From Roseisolibacter agri (GTDB lineage: Bacteria > Gemmatimonadota > Gemmatimonadetes > Gemmatimonadales > Gemmatimonadaceae): 64,000 bases of DNA. The position numbers were made by a program, and so were the translations under genes. The stretch spans positions 620,001 through 684,000 of the forward strand of contig NZ_BRXS01000003.1 in NCBI RefSeq assembly GCF_030159095.1. Reading direction: 5' to 3'. The first letter of the stretch is position 1, and each line of letters begins with the position of its first letter. The notes below the pieces were generated by a model. It did no database searches, was not told where the DNA came from, and was given only the letters and a program-made list of their open reading frames with translations. Shown piece by piece: positions 34,713 through 43,407 of the stretch.

Positions 34713-36578
34713 TCATCGGTATCCGGCGGCTTGCAGCTCGAACAGCTCCGCGTACCGCCCCCGCTGCTGCAAGAGCTCCTCGTGCGTGCCCATCGCCTCG
34801 ACGGTCCCGTCCGCGAGCACGAGGATCCGGTCCGCCATCCGCACGCTCGAGAAGCGGTGCGAGATCAGCACCGCGGTCTTGCCCGCGCTCAGCTCCTTGA
34901 AGCGCTCGAACACCTCGAACTCCGCGCGCGCGTCGAGCGCCGCCGTCGGCTCGTCGAGGATCAGCAGCTGCGCGTCGCGCATGTAGGCGCGCGCGATCGC
35001 CACCTTCTGCCACTCGCCGCCCGACAGCTCGACGCCGCTGCGGAAGCGCTTGCCGATGATCTGGTCGTAGCCCTCCGGCAGCCGGCGGATCACCTCGTCC
35101 GCGAGGCTCCGCTCGGCCGCGTCCTGGACGCGCGCGCGGTCGTGCCGCGCCTCGATGCGCCCGACGGCGATGTTGTCGGCCGCGGTGAGGTGGTAGCGCA
35201 CGAAGTCCTGGAAGATCACGCCGACATTCGCGCGCAGCTCGTCGAGGTCGTACTCGCGCAGGTCGTGGCCGTCGAGCAGGATGCGCCCCTCGTCGGGATC
35301 GTAGAGGCGCGCCAGCAGCTTCACGAGCGTCGTCTTGCCGGCGCCGTTCTCGCCCACCAGCGCGAGCACCTCGTCGGCGCGCAGCGTGAAGTTCAGGTGC
35401 CGCACCGCCCACCGCTCCGCGCCCGGGTAGATGAAGCCCACGTCCTCGAACACGAAGCCCTCGCGGATGGGCGTCGGGAACGGGCGCGGGTTCGGCGGCG
35501 AGTGGATCTCGGGCGCGATCGTGAAGAACGAGAACAGGTCGTCGAGGTAGAGCGCCTGGCCGGCCATCGACGAGAAGCCGCTCAGCAATCCCTCGAGCAG
35601 CGTGCGCAGGCGGCGGAACGAGCCCGCGAGGAAGGTCAGGTCGCCGATCGAGAAGTGGCCCGCGAGCGTGCGCCACGCGAGGAAGCCGTACGCCACGTAG
35701 TAGCCCGCGGTGCCGAGCGCGGTGAGCGCGCCGCCCCACGCGGCGCGGCGCGTGGCGAGGCGGCGGTTCGCCTCGTAGAAGCCCGCCGCCAGCACGCGGT
35801 AGCGGTCGATGAGGAAGGCGTGGAGGCCGAAGATCTTCACCTCCTTCGCCGTCTCGACGCTGGCGCCCGTCTGCCGCACGTAGTCGAGCTCCCGCTGCTC
35901 CGGCGTGCGCGCCCACAGCAGCGCGTAGCTGCGCGCGTTGAAGTGCGCCTCGCCCAGGAACGCCGGCACGAGCGCCACCAGCAGCAGCGCGATGAGCCAC
36001 GGCGCGTAGGCCATGAGCCCGACCGCGAAGCTCGCGATCGTGATGACGTCCTGCGCCTGGCCGAAGAGCTGGCTCATGAGCGACATGCGCCCCGACGCCT
36101 GCCGCCGCGCGCGCTCCAGCCGGTCCTGCAGCTCGCTGTCCTCGAAGTCCTCGAGGTCGAGCGTCGCCGCGTGCTCCATCAGCCGGATGCTCGTCGTCGT
36201 CGAGAAGCGCTCCGCCATCAGCGAGTCGACGAGCGACACCACGCGTCCGAGGACGTCGGAGAGCACCGCGAGCCCGAACTCCGCCGCCAGCAGCCAGAGG
36301 AGCCGGTCGATGCGTCCGCTCGCGAGCCACCCGCCGAGCGTGGCGGGCGCGCCGGGCGTGCGCGCCTGCAGCAGCACCTCGTCGATGATCAGCTTCCCGA
36401 CGTAGAGCGTCGCGACCGGGAGCAGCGCGCGCGCGAGGCGGAGCGCCAGCGTCGCGACCGTGAGGCGCGGGCTGGTCTGCCAGACCAGCGCGAGGAACGG
36501 CGGCAGGTTGCGGAGCGCGCCGACGCGCTCGCGGAAGGAGCGGGGCGCAGGGAGCTGGGGAGCGTTCGGGGGCGGCAT
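34713..36578 (-). CDS. ABC exporter with fused membrane and ATPase domains
   Basis: A 621-residue half-transporter that should work as a dimer. The membrane part (~30-340) has six helices, e.g. ALLPVATLYVGKLIIDEVLL and LIALLLVALVPAFLGE. The nucleotide-binding domain (~370-615) has Walker A GENGAGKTT, Q-loop NVGVIFQDF, signature VELSGGEWQK, Walker B LLILDEPTAALD and H-loop ISHRFS, so it should be active. It belongs to the MsbA/MDR-type class of lipid, peptide or drug exporters, but no cargo gene is near. A palindromic repeat follows its stop. Confidence 0.9.
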   Translation of the reverse strand: MPPPNAPQLPAPRSFRERVGALRNLPPFLALVWQTSPRLTVATLALRLARALLPVATLYVGKLIIDEVLLQARTPGAPATLGGWLASGRIDRLLWLLAAEFGLAVLSDVLGRVVSLVDSLMAERFSTTTSIRLMEHAATLDLEDFEDSELQDRLERARRQASGRMSLMSQLFGQAQDVITIASFAVGLMAYAPWLIALLLVALVPAFLGEAHFNARSYALLWARTPEQRELDYVRQTGASVETAKEVKIFGLHAFLIDRYRVLAAGFYEANRRLATRRAAWGGALTALGTAGYYVAYGFLAWRTLAGHFSIGDLTFLAGSFRRLRTLLEGLLSGFSSMAGQALYLDDLFSFFTIAPEIHSPPNPRPFPTPIREGFVFEDVGFIYPGAERWAVRHLNFTLRADEVLALVGENGAGKTTLVKLLARLYDPDEGRILLDGHDLREYDLDELRANVGVIFQDFVRYHLTAADNIAVGRIEARHDRARVQDAAERSLADEVIRRLPEGYDQIIGKRFRSGVELSGGEWQKVAIARAYMRDAQLLILDEPTAALDARAEFEVFERFKELSAGKTAVLISHRFSSVRMADRILVLADGTVEAMGTHEELLQQRGRYAELFELQAAGYR

Positions 36579-36704
36579 GGGGAGCCGGCGTCAGCGCAGC
36601 AATCGTGCGCGTCCGCGTGCGCCGAAATGCCCGGTTTTCCTGCTTTATGACGTGTACGGGAGCCTGCCGGCGGTCGCGACCGCCCGACCCAGTCCACGCC
36701 CCCC

Positions 36705-37022
36705 ATGTCCGCGAGCTCCGCCGCCCGACGCTCTGCCCCCGACGACCCGCGCGACGCCCTCTGCGCCGCGCTCGACGACGCGATCACCCGCCTGCTGCCC
36801 CTGGTCGCCGCGCCGCCCGGCTACCGCGCGGTGCTGCGCGCGGCGCTGCTGGCGCTGCTGGCGGCCCTCGAGCGGCGCGACCGCCAGCTTCCGCTGGCAC
36901 CGGCCGAGCGGGCGCTCGTGCCGCTGGAGTTCGCCGGAGCGCGGGACGGCGCGGACGGCGACGCCGCGCTGGCCGCGCTGCGGGCGCTGCTCGACCGCGC
37001 CCGGGGCCTCACCACCATCTGA
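36705..37022 (+). CDS. Hypothetical protein (105 aa), Ala/Leu-rich
   Basis: I do not recognise a family. The protein is helical with a leucine/alanine pattern (YRAVLRAALLALLAALERRD, DAALAALRALLDRARG) that suggests a helical bundle or coiled coil rather than a membrane segment, because arginines interrupt it. No signal peptide or cysteine motif. It starts 127 bases from the divergent ABC gene, in a region with an A+T-richer stretch that could hold promoters. Codon use fits the host. Confidence 0.55.
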   Translation: MSASSAARRSAPDDPRDALCAALDDAITRLLPLVAAPPGYRAVLRAALLALLAALERRDRQLPLAPAERALVPLEFAGARDGADGDAALAALRALLDRARGLTTI

Positions 37023-37084
37023 CCGTGCGGACCGTGGGCTGCGGGTTGCGGGATCCTGCGCCGTGCCCTCGGCACGCATCGTCG

Positions 37085-37309
37085 CGCCCGGGCTGTTCGC
37101 CGTTGGTGAGGATGCGGATGCTCCGGATCGGAACGGATCGTTCGGATCATCCGCAGCATCCGCATCCCTCCCAAAGGCAGAGGGGGCCGGCGCGCTGGAC
37201 CCAGAAACAGCGAAGGGCATTGGACAGGATGACAGGATGACCAGGAGGCTCCGCTGAGCGCATGGGACGTCGCGCACCGCGGAGCCTCCTGGTCATCCTG
37301 TCATCCTGT
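37085..37309. repeat. Long-palindrome repeat family 1, copy B (variant second hairpin)
   Basis: The first hairpin (37108-37180; GGATGCGGATGCTCCGGATC and complement) has the family sequence. The second hairpin has a new sequence: perfect 30-bp arms at 37224-37253 and 37280-37309, with two AGGATGAC units and the family core GGCTCCG...CGGAGCC next to the loop. It lies between two convergent genes (37022 and 37344); no gene is seen in the gap. Confidence 0.8.
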
Positions 37310-37343
37310 CGAAGCAGTTCGCGGTGCCGCGAGGCCGCCGAGG

Positions 37344-38699
37344 TCAGTTCAGCCGGCTCTGCATCTCCGAGATCAGGTCCTTGTACGTGTTGAGCAGCCG
37401 GTCCCACGGGACGAAGTTCTCGTCCTCCTTCACCGACACGCCGCGCACCTTGTTGCGCTCGCTCACGATCTTCACGGTGTAGCGCAGCGGCGAGTCGCCG
37501 GCGCGCTTCACGATCACGCGCGTGCGGATCACGACGTCGTTGTCGTCGCCGTAGGTCTTGAGCTGCCACGCCGTGCGCAGGTAGCCGGTCTCGCTGTCGG
37601 AGTTCTCCAGCACGTCGAAGTGGCTCAGCACGATCGACGACAGGAGCTTCCACGCCTGCTGCTCGGCCTTCGCCTTCCCGACCTCGATGCTGACGTTGAC
37701 GTTGGCCTGGTCGCTGGCCACGGACGCGGCGAACGAGTCGTCGGCGCGCAGCGTCACCACCTCCTCCATCGGCGGGGGCGGCGCGTTGTCCTGCACGCAG
37801 AACTCGCGCTCGTACGGCAGGAAGCCGGTCTGCTCCACGCGCACCGTCGCGCACGCCCCCTCGGCCACGCGCACGGGATAGCTGCCGACGCCCGCCTGCT
37901 TCTGGTTCACGAAGATGCGCGCGCCCTGCGGCCCGCTGACGTTGACCACGCGGCCGGCGAGCGACACGCGGTCGGCGATCGGCGGCTCGGGAAGGCCGTC
38001 CTTGTTGCAGAAGCTGCGCTCGACCGGGATCCAGCCGGCCTTCTGCGCCTTCAGCGTCGCGCACGTGCCGCGCTTCACGACCAGCTCCGCGTCGCCGTCA
38101 CCGATCTTCGCGTCGTCGGCGAACAGCTCCACGCCCGACGGCGCGGCGGAGACGTTGACGACGCGGTCGACGAGCTCGAAGCGGTCCTGCGCCGGCGGCA
38201 TGTCGCCGCCCTTGTCCCAGCGGTAGACGCGCTTCGCGGTGGCGAAGCCGCGGCGCTTGACCTCCAGCGTCGTCGCCTGCCCCTCCTCGACCTCCAGCTC
38301 GACGGCGCGCTGCCCGCGCGCCTCGCCGTTGACGAGGATGTTGGCGTCGTACGGCAGCGCGGTCACCTGCACCACGCGCTTGCCGAGGAAGATCGTGTAC
38401 TCCTTGTCCTTGTACTTGTCGTCCTTGGGGAAGCTGCGCCGCACCTCGCGGAAGCCGTCCTGCCGCACGACGATCGTGTTCGGATCGTTCTTCTCCAGCT
38501 TCAGCCGCGCCGTGCCGGTGCCGAGGGGCACGAGCGAGTTGTCCTGCTGCTTGAGCCGGAAGATCGTGGCGGTGGCCGGCTGGGCGACGATGTTCAGCGT
38601 CTGCGCGCCGAGGGCATGCGCGGCCAGAGCATCGGCGGCGAGCGGCAGGGCGACAGCCGCGGCGAGCGCGCGGAGGCGCGGTCCGGTACGGTGGGCCAT
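37344..38699 (-). CDS. Secreted protein with PEGA-like repeats
   Basis: A 451-residue secreted protein (signal ALPLAADALAAHALGAQ). The middle holds about four PEGA-like beta repeats of ~70-80 residues. Each starts with an N/V-V-x-A strand and a turn (VVQVTALPYDANILVNGEARG, VVNVSAAPSGVELFADDAKIG, VVNVSGPQGARIFVNQKQAG) and includes a R-R-x-F strand (REVRRSFPKD, VYRWDKGGD). The last two have a Cys pair (GTCATLK...RSFC, GACATVR...REFC). The C-terminal ~125 residues (~325-451) form another domain with VIVKRAGDSPLRYTVKIVSE, which I do not recognise. PEGA repeats often sit on S-layer or surface-bound proteins. Monocistronic. Confidence 0.75.
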   Translation of the reverse strand: MAHRTGPRLRALAAAVALPLAADALAAHALGAQTLNIVAQPATATIFRLKQQDNSLVPLGTGTARLKLEKNDPNTIVVRQDGFREVRRSFPKDDKYKDKEYTIFLGKRVVQVTALPYDANILVNGEARGQRAVELEVEEGQATTLEVKRRGFATAKRVYRWDKGGDMPPAQDRFELVDRVVNVSAAPSGVELFADDAKIGDGDAELVVKRGTCATLKAQKAGWIPVERSFCNKDGLPEPPIADRVSLAGRVVNVSGPQGARIFVNQKQAGVGSYPVRVAEGACATVRVEQTGFLPYEREFCVQDNAPPPPMEEVVTLRADDSFAASVASDQANVNVSIEVGKAKAEQQAWKLLSSIVLSHFDVLENSDSETGYLRTAWQLKTYGDDNDVVIRTRVIVKRAGDSPLRYTVKIVSERNKVRGVSVKEDENFVPWDRLLNTYKDLISEMQSRLN

Positions 38700-38774
38700 C
38701 GGAACGGGCGTGCGGAGGGAGTGAGGCGGGAACGGCGGGGACCCTCGGGAGTGTCGGCAGCTGAGGCAAAAAGC

Positions 38775-38952
38775 TGCTGCGTGCAGCGTGCTTCGTGCTG
38801 CGTGAGGGGCGTCCCGAGCGCAGCGAGGGACCTAGCATGCGTCACGCGTGGGATGCTCCTCGCCGCGGAGAGCGGATCCCTCGCGGCGCTCGGGATGACA
38901 CCTCAACGGCTCACACGCAGCATGCAGCACGCAGCACGCAGCACGCAGCAGC
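38775..38952. repeat. Nested palindrome of GCTGCGT-type and GTCCCGAGCGCAG arms
   Basis: The outer arms are short tandems, GCTGCGTGC near 38775 and GCACGCAGCACGCAGCAG near 38935. The inner arms GTCCCGAGCGCAGCGAGGGA and CCCTCGCGGCGCTCGGGAT pair around a GC-rich loop. It lies between the PEGA-like and cysE genes; no gene is seen there. Confidence 0.65.
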
Positions 38953-38954
38953 CC

Positions 38955-39797
38955 TCAGATGGCGAAGTCCTCCACTCCATCCCAGGTGGCCGATTTCCGC
39001 GACACCTGCGACGCGTGCGTCACGACGCTCCCCGGCGGCACCGAGTGCGTCAGCCAGACGTTGCCGCCGACCACGCTCCCCGCGCCCACCACCGTCTCGC
39101 CGCCCAGGATCGTCGCGTTGGCGTAGACCACGACGTCGTCCTCGAGCGTCGGGTGGCGGCGCGTGCGGGCCAGCGCCTTCGCCACCGCCGCCGCGCCGAG
39201 CGTCACGCCCTGGTACAGCCGCACGCGGTCGCCCAACACGGCCGTCTCGCCGATCACCACGCCGGTGCCGTGATCGATGGCGAATGCCCGCCCGATGGTG
39301 GCGCCAGGGTGGATGTCGATCCCCGTCTCGCGGTGCGCGAACTCCGACACGAGCCGCGGCAGCAGCGGCACGTCGCAGCGGTGGAGCAGGTGCGCCAGCC
39401 GGTGGCACGCGGTGGCGTAGAACCCCGGGTAGGCCGCGATCACCTCGTCCACGCTGTGCGCCGCGGGGTCGCCGTCGTGCGTCGCCCGCGCGTCCTCGAG
39501 CAGCGCGTCGTAGACCGCGGGGAGCGCGGCCATCACCCGGTCGGCCACCGCGTCCGGCTCGGGGACGACCGCCGCCAGCAGCGCCGAGAGCGACGCGCGC
39601 ACCGCCACGAGCTCCGCCGCCACGTCCTGCCGCTCGCACGCCGGCGCCTCCGGGGCCAGCGCCGGGAAGAGCACCGCCAGCAGCTCCCGCGCGACCTGCT
39701 CGCTCCGCGCGCGGAGCCGCGCCGGCAGCCGATAGGCCGTGCGCGCCCCGGCCAGCCGGGCGACGAAGGTGGGATCGGGGGCGTCGGGCGCGGTCAC
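38955..39797 (-). CDS. cysE: Serine O-acetyltransferase
   Basis: A 280-residue left-handed beta-helix (hexapeptide) acetyltransferase that makes O-acetylserine, the first step to cysteine. The active-site region [32 protein letters not shown] and [15 protein letters not shown] is intact, followed by the helix ([46 protein letters not shown]). The C-terminal tail ([13 protein letters not shown]) ends in an isoleucine, as is needed for binding to CysK. The start at the GTG 39797 is preferred. A start at 39935 would overlap the divergent gene. It pairs in function with cysK at 33550. Confidence 0.88.
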   Translation of the reverse strand: MTAPDAPDPTFVARLAGARTAYRLPARLRARSEQVARELLAVLFPALAPEAPACERQDVAAELVAVRASLSALLAAVVPEPDAVADRVMAALPAVYDALLEDARATHDGDPAAHSVDEVIAAYPGFYATACHRLAHLLHRCDVPLLPRLVSEFAHRETGIDIHPGATIGRAFAIDHGTGVVIGETAVLGDRVRLYQGVTLGAAAVAKALARTRRHPTLEDDVVVYANATILGGETVVGAGSVVGGNVWLTHSVPPGSVVTHASQVSRKSATWDGVEDFAI

Positions 39798-39933
39798 GCG
39801 CGAAGCATGACGCGAGAGCAGCCACGCGGCCAGCGGCCCGACCGTTCGACCGCCTGCCGCCCCGCCGGTGCACCTGTTGCCCTCCCCCGCCCTCCCGGCG
39901 CGCGCGGCGCGCCCCAAACGGAGCGACGATCCC

Positions 39934-40716
39934 ATGGCAGCCTACGACGACCGTTACCCCGACGATCGCGACCGACCCGAGCCGATCCCTCCCTACCAGA
40001 GCGGCCCCGGCTACGATCCGCGCACGGGCGCGCCCCTCGCCACGGCCCCCGCCGTCGTGCACCGCCGCCGGCGCGGCGGCGCCTTCTGGGCGGCGCTCGC
40101 GGTGCTGCTGCTGGTCATCGGCTGGGGACTGACGCGCCTCGGGCGCAATGCTGAGCCGGAAGTGGCGGCGATGGATCCCGTCAACACCCCGACCACGACG
40201 ACCACCGCCGGCGGCGAGGTCGTGGGCGACGCGGGGGTCGGCGGCCGGACCGATGGCGTCGCGGTCAGCGCCGCGCACCCCGACAGCGTGGGCGCGGGCG
40301 CCGTCCGGCAGCTCGTGACGTGGGCCAACCAGGGCGGCAACCAGGCGCTCCCGCAGGAGTCCGAGGCCAACCACCCCTACACCGCCCAGGGCCTCCGCCT
40401 CCTCGCGGACGCCCTCGGTGCAGCCTCCAGCGGGCGCGGGGGCGAGCACGCGGCGGCGGTCGCGCGCGTCCGCCGGCAGGCCGACCTGCTGCAGGCCAGC
40501 CCCGACGACGACCAGCACGCCGAGTATGCCCACGCGGCGTTCATGGACGCGGCGCGGGTGATCGGCGACCTGCGCGGCGGCGAGGCGCGCGCGGAGCTGA
40601 CCGCGGCGGCGTCGCGGGTGCAGGCGGGGCGTGCCCTGAGCCCGCAGGGCGAGCAGGTGCGCGCCTACTTCCGCCTTGCGGCGGCGGCGCTGCAGGGGGC
40701 GCCGGCGACGCGCTGA
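39934..40716 (+). CDS. Hypothetical single-pass membrane protein
   Basis: A 260-residue protein of no known family. The N-terminal ~45 residues are charged and proline-rich ([18 protein letters not shown]) with a RRRRGG stop-transfer cluster. A helix follows at ~50-68 ([17 protein letters not shown]), then an outer part of ~190 residues. The latter is mostly helical with several [13 protein letters not shown] and [12 protein letters not shown]-like repeats. The start at 39934 has GGAG upstream. It is followed by a strong hairpin. Confidence 0.7.
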   Translation: MAAYDDRYPDDRDRPEPIPPYQSGPGYDPRTGAPLATAPAVVHRRRRGGAFWAALAVLLLVIGWGLTRLGRNAEPEVAAMDPVNTPTTTTTAGGEVVGDAGVGGRTDGVAVSAAHPDSVGAGAVRQLVTWANQGGNQALPQESEANHPYTAQGLRLLADALGAASSGRGGEHAAAVARVRRQADLLQASPDDDQHAEYAHAAFMDAARVIGDLRGGEARAELTAAASRVQAGRALSPQGEQVRAYFRLAAAALQGAPATR

Positions 40717-40743
40717 TCACGCCAGCATCGGCACATCCACGAA

Positions 40744-40773
40744 GCGCCCGGCGGCCAGTGGGCCGCCGGGCGC
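40744..40773 (+). terminator. Bidirectional terminator hairpin
   Basis: A 13-bp stem (GCGCCCGGCGGCC, loop AGTG) lies 27 bases after the plus-strand gene stop and 20 bases beyond the stop of the convergent minus-strand gene. A short pyrimidine run follows on the plus strand. Confidence 0.7.
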
Positions 40774-40792
40774 TCGTCCTTCTCATCGCGCG

Positions 40793-42565
40793 TCAGGCCA
40801 CGCGCGCGCCGCCGCGCGACGAGAACACGGCCGCCGGCACCGCCAGCTCGGGCGGCGTGTCGCCGTAGCCCACGACGCCGAGCTCCGCGAAGACCTCGGG
40901 CACCGCGGCCGCCGGCACCGGCCGGCCGAACAGGAAGCCCTGCACCACGTCGCACCGGCGTTGCGCCAGGTACTCGAACTGCTCGCGCGTCTCCACCCCC
41001 TCGGCCACGACGCTCAGGCCCAGCGAGTGGCCGAGGTCGATGATCGCGGTCGTGATCGCGCCGTTCTGGCGGTCGGTGACGACGTCGCAGACGAAGCTCT
41101 TGTCCAGCTTGATCGCGTCGATCGGGAAGCGCGTCAGGTAGCCCAGCGACGAGTAGCCCGTGCCGAAGTCGTCGAGCGAGATCGTGACGCCGTGCCCGCG
41201 CAGCGCCTGCAGCGTGGAGACCGTGCGGCCCGTGTCCTCCATGAGGAGCGACTCCGTGACCTCGAGCTCCAGCAGCGCGGGGTCGATCCCGGTCTCCTCG
41301 AGCACCTGCCGCACGACCGTCACCAGGTCGGCGTGCTTGAACTGGCGCGCGGAGAGGTTCACCGACGTCGTCACCACCGGCAGCCCCGCGTCGCGCCACT
41401 CGGCGATCTGCGAGCAGGCGCGCCGCAGCACCCACTCGCCGATCGGGACGATGAGCCCCGTCTCCTCGGCGATCGGGATGAAGTCGACCGGCGAGACCAG
41501 CCCGCGCGTCGGGTGCTGCCAGCGCAGCAGCGCCTCGAAGCCGCGCACGCGGCCGGTCGCGACGTCCACCTTCGGCTGGTAGTACAGCATCAGCTGGTCG
41601 CGGTCGAGCGCGTGGCGCAGGTCCGCCTCGGTGGACACGCGGTAGTGCAGGCGCGCGTTCAGCTCCGTCGAGAAGAAGCGGTAGCCGTTGCCGCCGGCCG
41701 CCTGCACGGCGCACTGCGCGGTCGTGGCGTTGCCGATCAGCTGCTCGATGTCGCCGTCGTCGGTCGGGAAGATGGTGATCCCGATGCTGGCGCCGAGGGT
41801 GACCTCGCGGCGCCCGGAGACCTCGAAGGGGCGAGCCATCGCCTCGAGCAGGCGGCGGGCGAGCATGTCGAGCCCCTCGACCGTCACGGGGCCGGCGCAG
41901 AGGATCGCGAACTCGTCGCCGTCCATGCGGGCGAGGATGTCGGTCTCGCGCATCGCCGTCTGCAGCCGCTGCGCGACCGCCGTCAGCAGCGAGTCGCCGG
42001 CGTGGTGGCCCATCGAGAGGTTCACGTTGGTGAACCCGTCGACGTCGAGCATGCAGATCGCGATCGGCCGCCCGTCGCGCCGCGCCTGCGCCACCGCGTG
42101 GCGCACCTGGTCGCGGAAGAGGATGCGGTTCGGGAGCCCCGTCAGCCGGTCGTAGGTCGCCACGTGGACGACGATCTCGTCGAGCCGGTCGATGGCGTGC
42201 TGCGCGTCGGCCATCAGCATCCCCGCCTCGTCCACGAAGTGCGTGGGGAGCTGGGGCTTCGTGTACTTCGTGAGGTAGTGGCGGAGCGCGGTCGCGGTGA
42301 TCGCGACGGGCGCCAGCAGCTGCCCGACGGTGATCGCGGCCGTGGTCACGCCGACGGCGACACCGACGACGGCCGCCGCGATGACCGCCCACGCCTGCAC
42401 GCGGCCCTCCTCGGCGCCGAACGCGACGAGCGCGCCGACGACGATGAGCGGCAGACAGCCCGCGCCGACGAGGGCCGCCAGCAGCTTGCCCCGGTAGGAC
42501 AGGGGCCAGCGGCGGCGGGCGAGCGCGGCGTAGACGCGGAGGGCGGGTGGGATCTTCGTGCGCAT
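40793..42565 (-). CDS. Membrane GGDEF-EAL protein (cyclic-di-GMP phosphodiesterase)
   Basis: A 590-residue protein with two membrane helices (~28-50 and ~58-80), a GGDEF domain and an EAL domain. The GGDEF site reads MDGDEF instead of GGDEF and may have lost cyclase activity, while the fold marker [10 protein letters not shown] is intact. The EAL domain keeps [41 protein letters not shown] and [11 protein letters not shown], so it should degrade cyclic-di-GMP. There is no PAS or other sensor domain, apart from the membrane segment. It is the natural partner, in logic, of the riboswitch at 25975. Confidence 0.92.
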   Translation of the reverse strand: MRTKIPPALRVYAALARRRWPLSYRGKLLAALVGAGCLPLIVVGALVAFGAEEGRVQAWAVIAAAVVGVAVGVTTAAITVGQLLAPVAITATALRHYLTKYTKPQLPTHFVDEAGMLMADAQHAIDRLDEIVVHVATYDRLTGLPNRILFRDQVRHAVAQARRDGRPIAICMLDVDGFTNVNLSMGHHAGDSLLTAVAQRLQTAMRETDILARMDGDEFAILCAGPVTVEGLDMLARRLLEAMARPFEVSGRREVTLGASIGITIFPTDDGDIEQLIGNATTAQCAVQAAGGNGYRFFSTELNARLHYRVSTEADLRHALDRDQLMLYYQPKVDVATGRVRGFEALLRWQHPTRGLVSPVDFIPIAEETGLIVPIGEWVLRRACSQIAEWRDAGLPVVTTSVNLSARQFKHADLVTVVRQVLEETGIDPALLELEVTESLLMEDTGRTVSTLQALRGHGVTISLDDFGTGYSSLGYLTRFPIDAIKLDKSFVCDVVTDRQNGAITTAIIDLGHSLGLSVVAEGVETREQFEYLAQRRCDVVQGFLFGRPVPAAAVPEVFAELGVVGYGDTPPELAVPAAVFSSRGGARVA

Positions 42566-42794
42566 GGAGAAGAGCGGACCGGTGGGTTCCGGGCGTGTAC
42601 AAGTGTCGTCGCCACCACGGGCCCACTTGAGCCATCCGTTCGTGGGACCGTGACTTGGGTCCCTTCCTCAGGATGTCCGGCGCGTCATCCGGCGCGGCGC
42701 CCCTCCTGTCGCCCGCGTGCGCGCGCGTTACTTTCGCGTCCCGCCGCGGCCTCCCACCTCGGCCTCCCGCCGCTCCACCCGTGGCCCCGGAGCC

Positions 42795-43028
42795 ATGTCC
42801 GACCGCCCCGACCCCCGGCCCGACCCCGCCGTCGCCGCCGCCAGCCCCGAGCGCCGCCGCAACGCGGCCCTGCGCGAGCTGGTGGACGAGATGCTCGCCT
42901 CGATCCGCACCGCCGCCAACCGCGACCTCTGGACGCCGGACGAGCGCCAGCAGTATGAGTCGGAGCTCGCGCTCATCATGAACCGCGTGCGCGCGGAGGC
43001 GATGAACCGGGAGAAGGGCGCGAGCTGA
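42795..43028 (+). CDS. Hypothetical small protein (77 aa)
   Basis: I do not recognise a family. The protein is charged and helical: PERRRNAALRELVDEMLASI and PDERQQYESELALIMNRVRA. A GGAG lies seven bases before the ATG. Divergent from the GGDEF/EAL gene by 229 bp. A role as a small regulator is possible but not shown. Confidence 0.55.
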   Translation: MSDRPDPRPDPAVAAASPERRRNAALRELVDEMLASIRTAANRDLWTPDERQQYESELALIMNRVRAEAMNREKGAS

Positions 43029-43082
43029 GGGCGGCGGCGGGCTGCGGCCGCGACCTCGGGACGCGTCGTCGCGCCGCGGAGA

Positions 43083-43390
43083 TGGGGCCTGTTGGGGGGA
43101 TGCGGACCCTTCGGATCGGAACGGATCGAACGGATCGCTCCGCTCGGGGCACCGGACGTCGCCGCCACGCGGCGCGATCCGCAGCATCCGCCTCCATCCG
43201 GAGCATCCGTATCCTCTCCAAAGGCAAAGGGTTCCAGCGCGCCGGACCCGAAGTGCAACGGCAGCAAGGATGAAAGTCCGAGAAGATCGGATAACGACCG
43301 ATGGCTCCGATGGAGTGCGAGGTTCCTCGCCGCCACGCGGAGCCATCCGTCGTCATCAGACCTTCTCAGATCTTATCCTTGCAAGTGCGT
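43083..43390. repeat. Long-palindrome repeat family 1, copy C
   Basis: Two hairpins. The first (43095-43220) has arms GTTGGGGGGATGCGGA and TCCGTATCCTCTCC with a GGATCGGAACGGATCGAACG region. The second (43225-43380) has arms CAAGGATGAAAGTCCGAGAA and TCTCAGATCTTATCCTTGC, then CGATGGCTCCG/CGGAGCCATCCG. Between convergent genes 43028 and 43408. Copies D and E share the same second hairpin. Confidence 0.82.
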
Positions 43391-43407
43391 TTCGTCGTTC
43401 CGCGGCC

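Noticed and set aside
37224-37309. CRISPR-like repeats (AGGATGAC units)
   Set aside because: Only two adjacent units per arm, in an inverted setting with no spacers.
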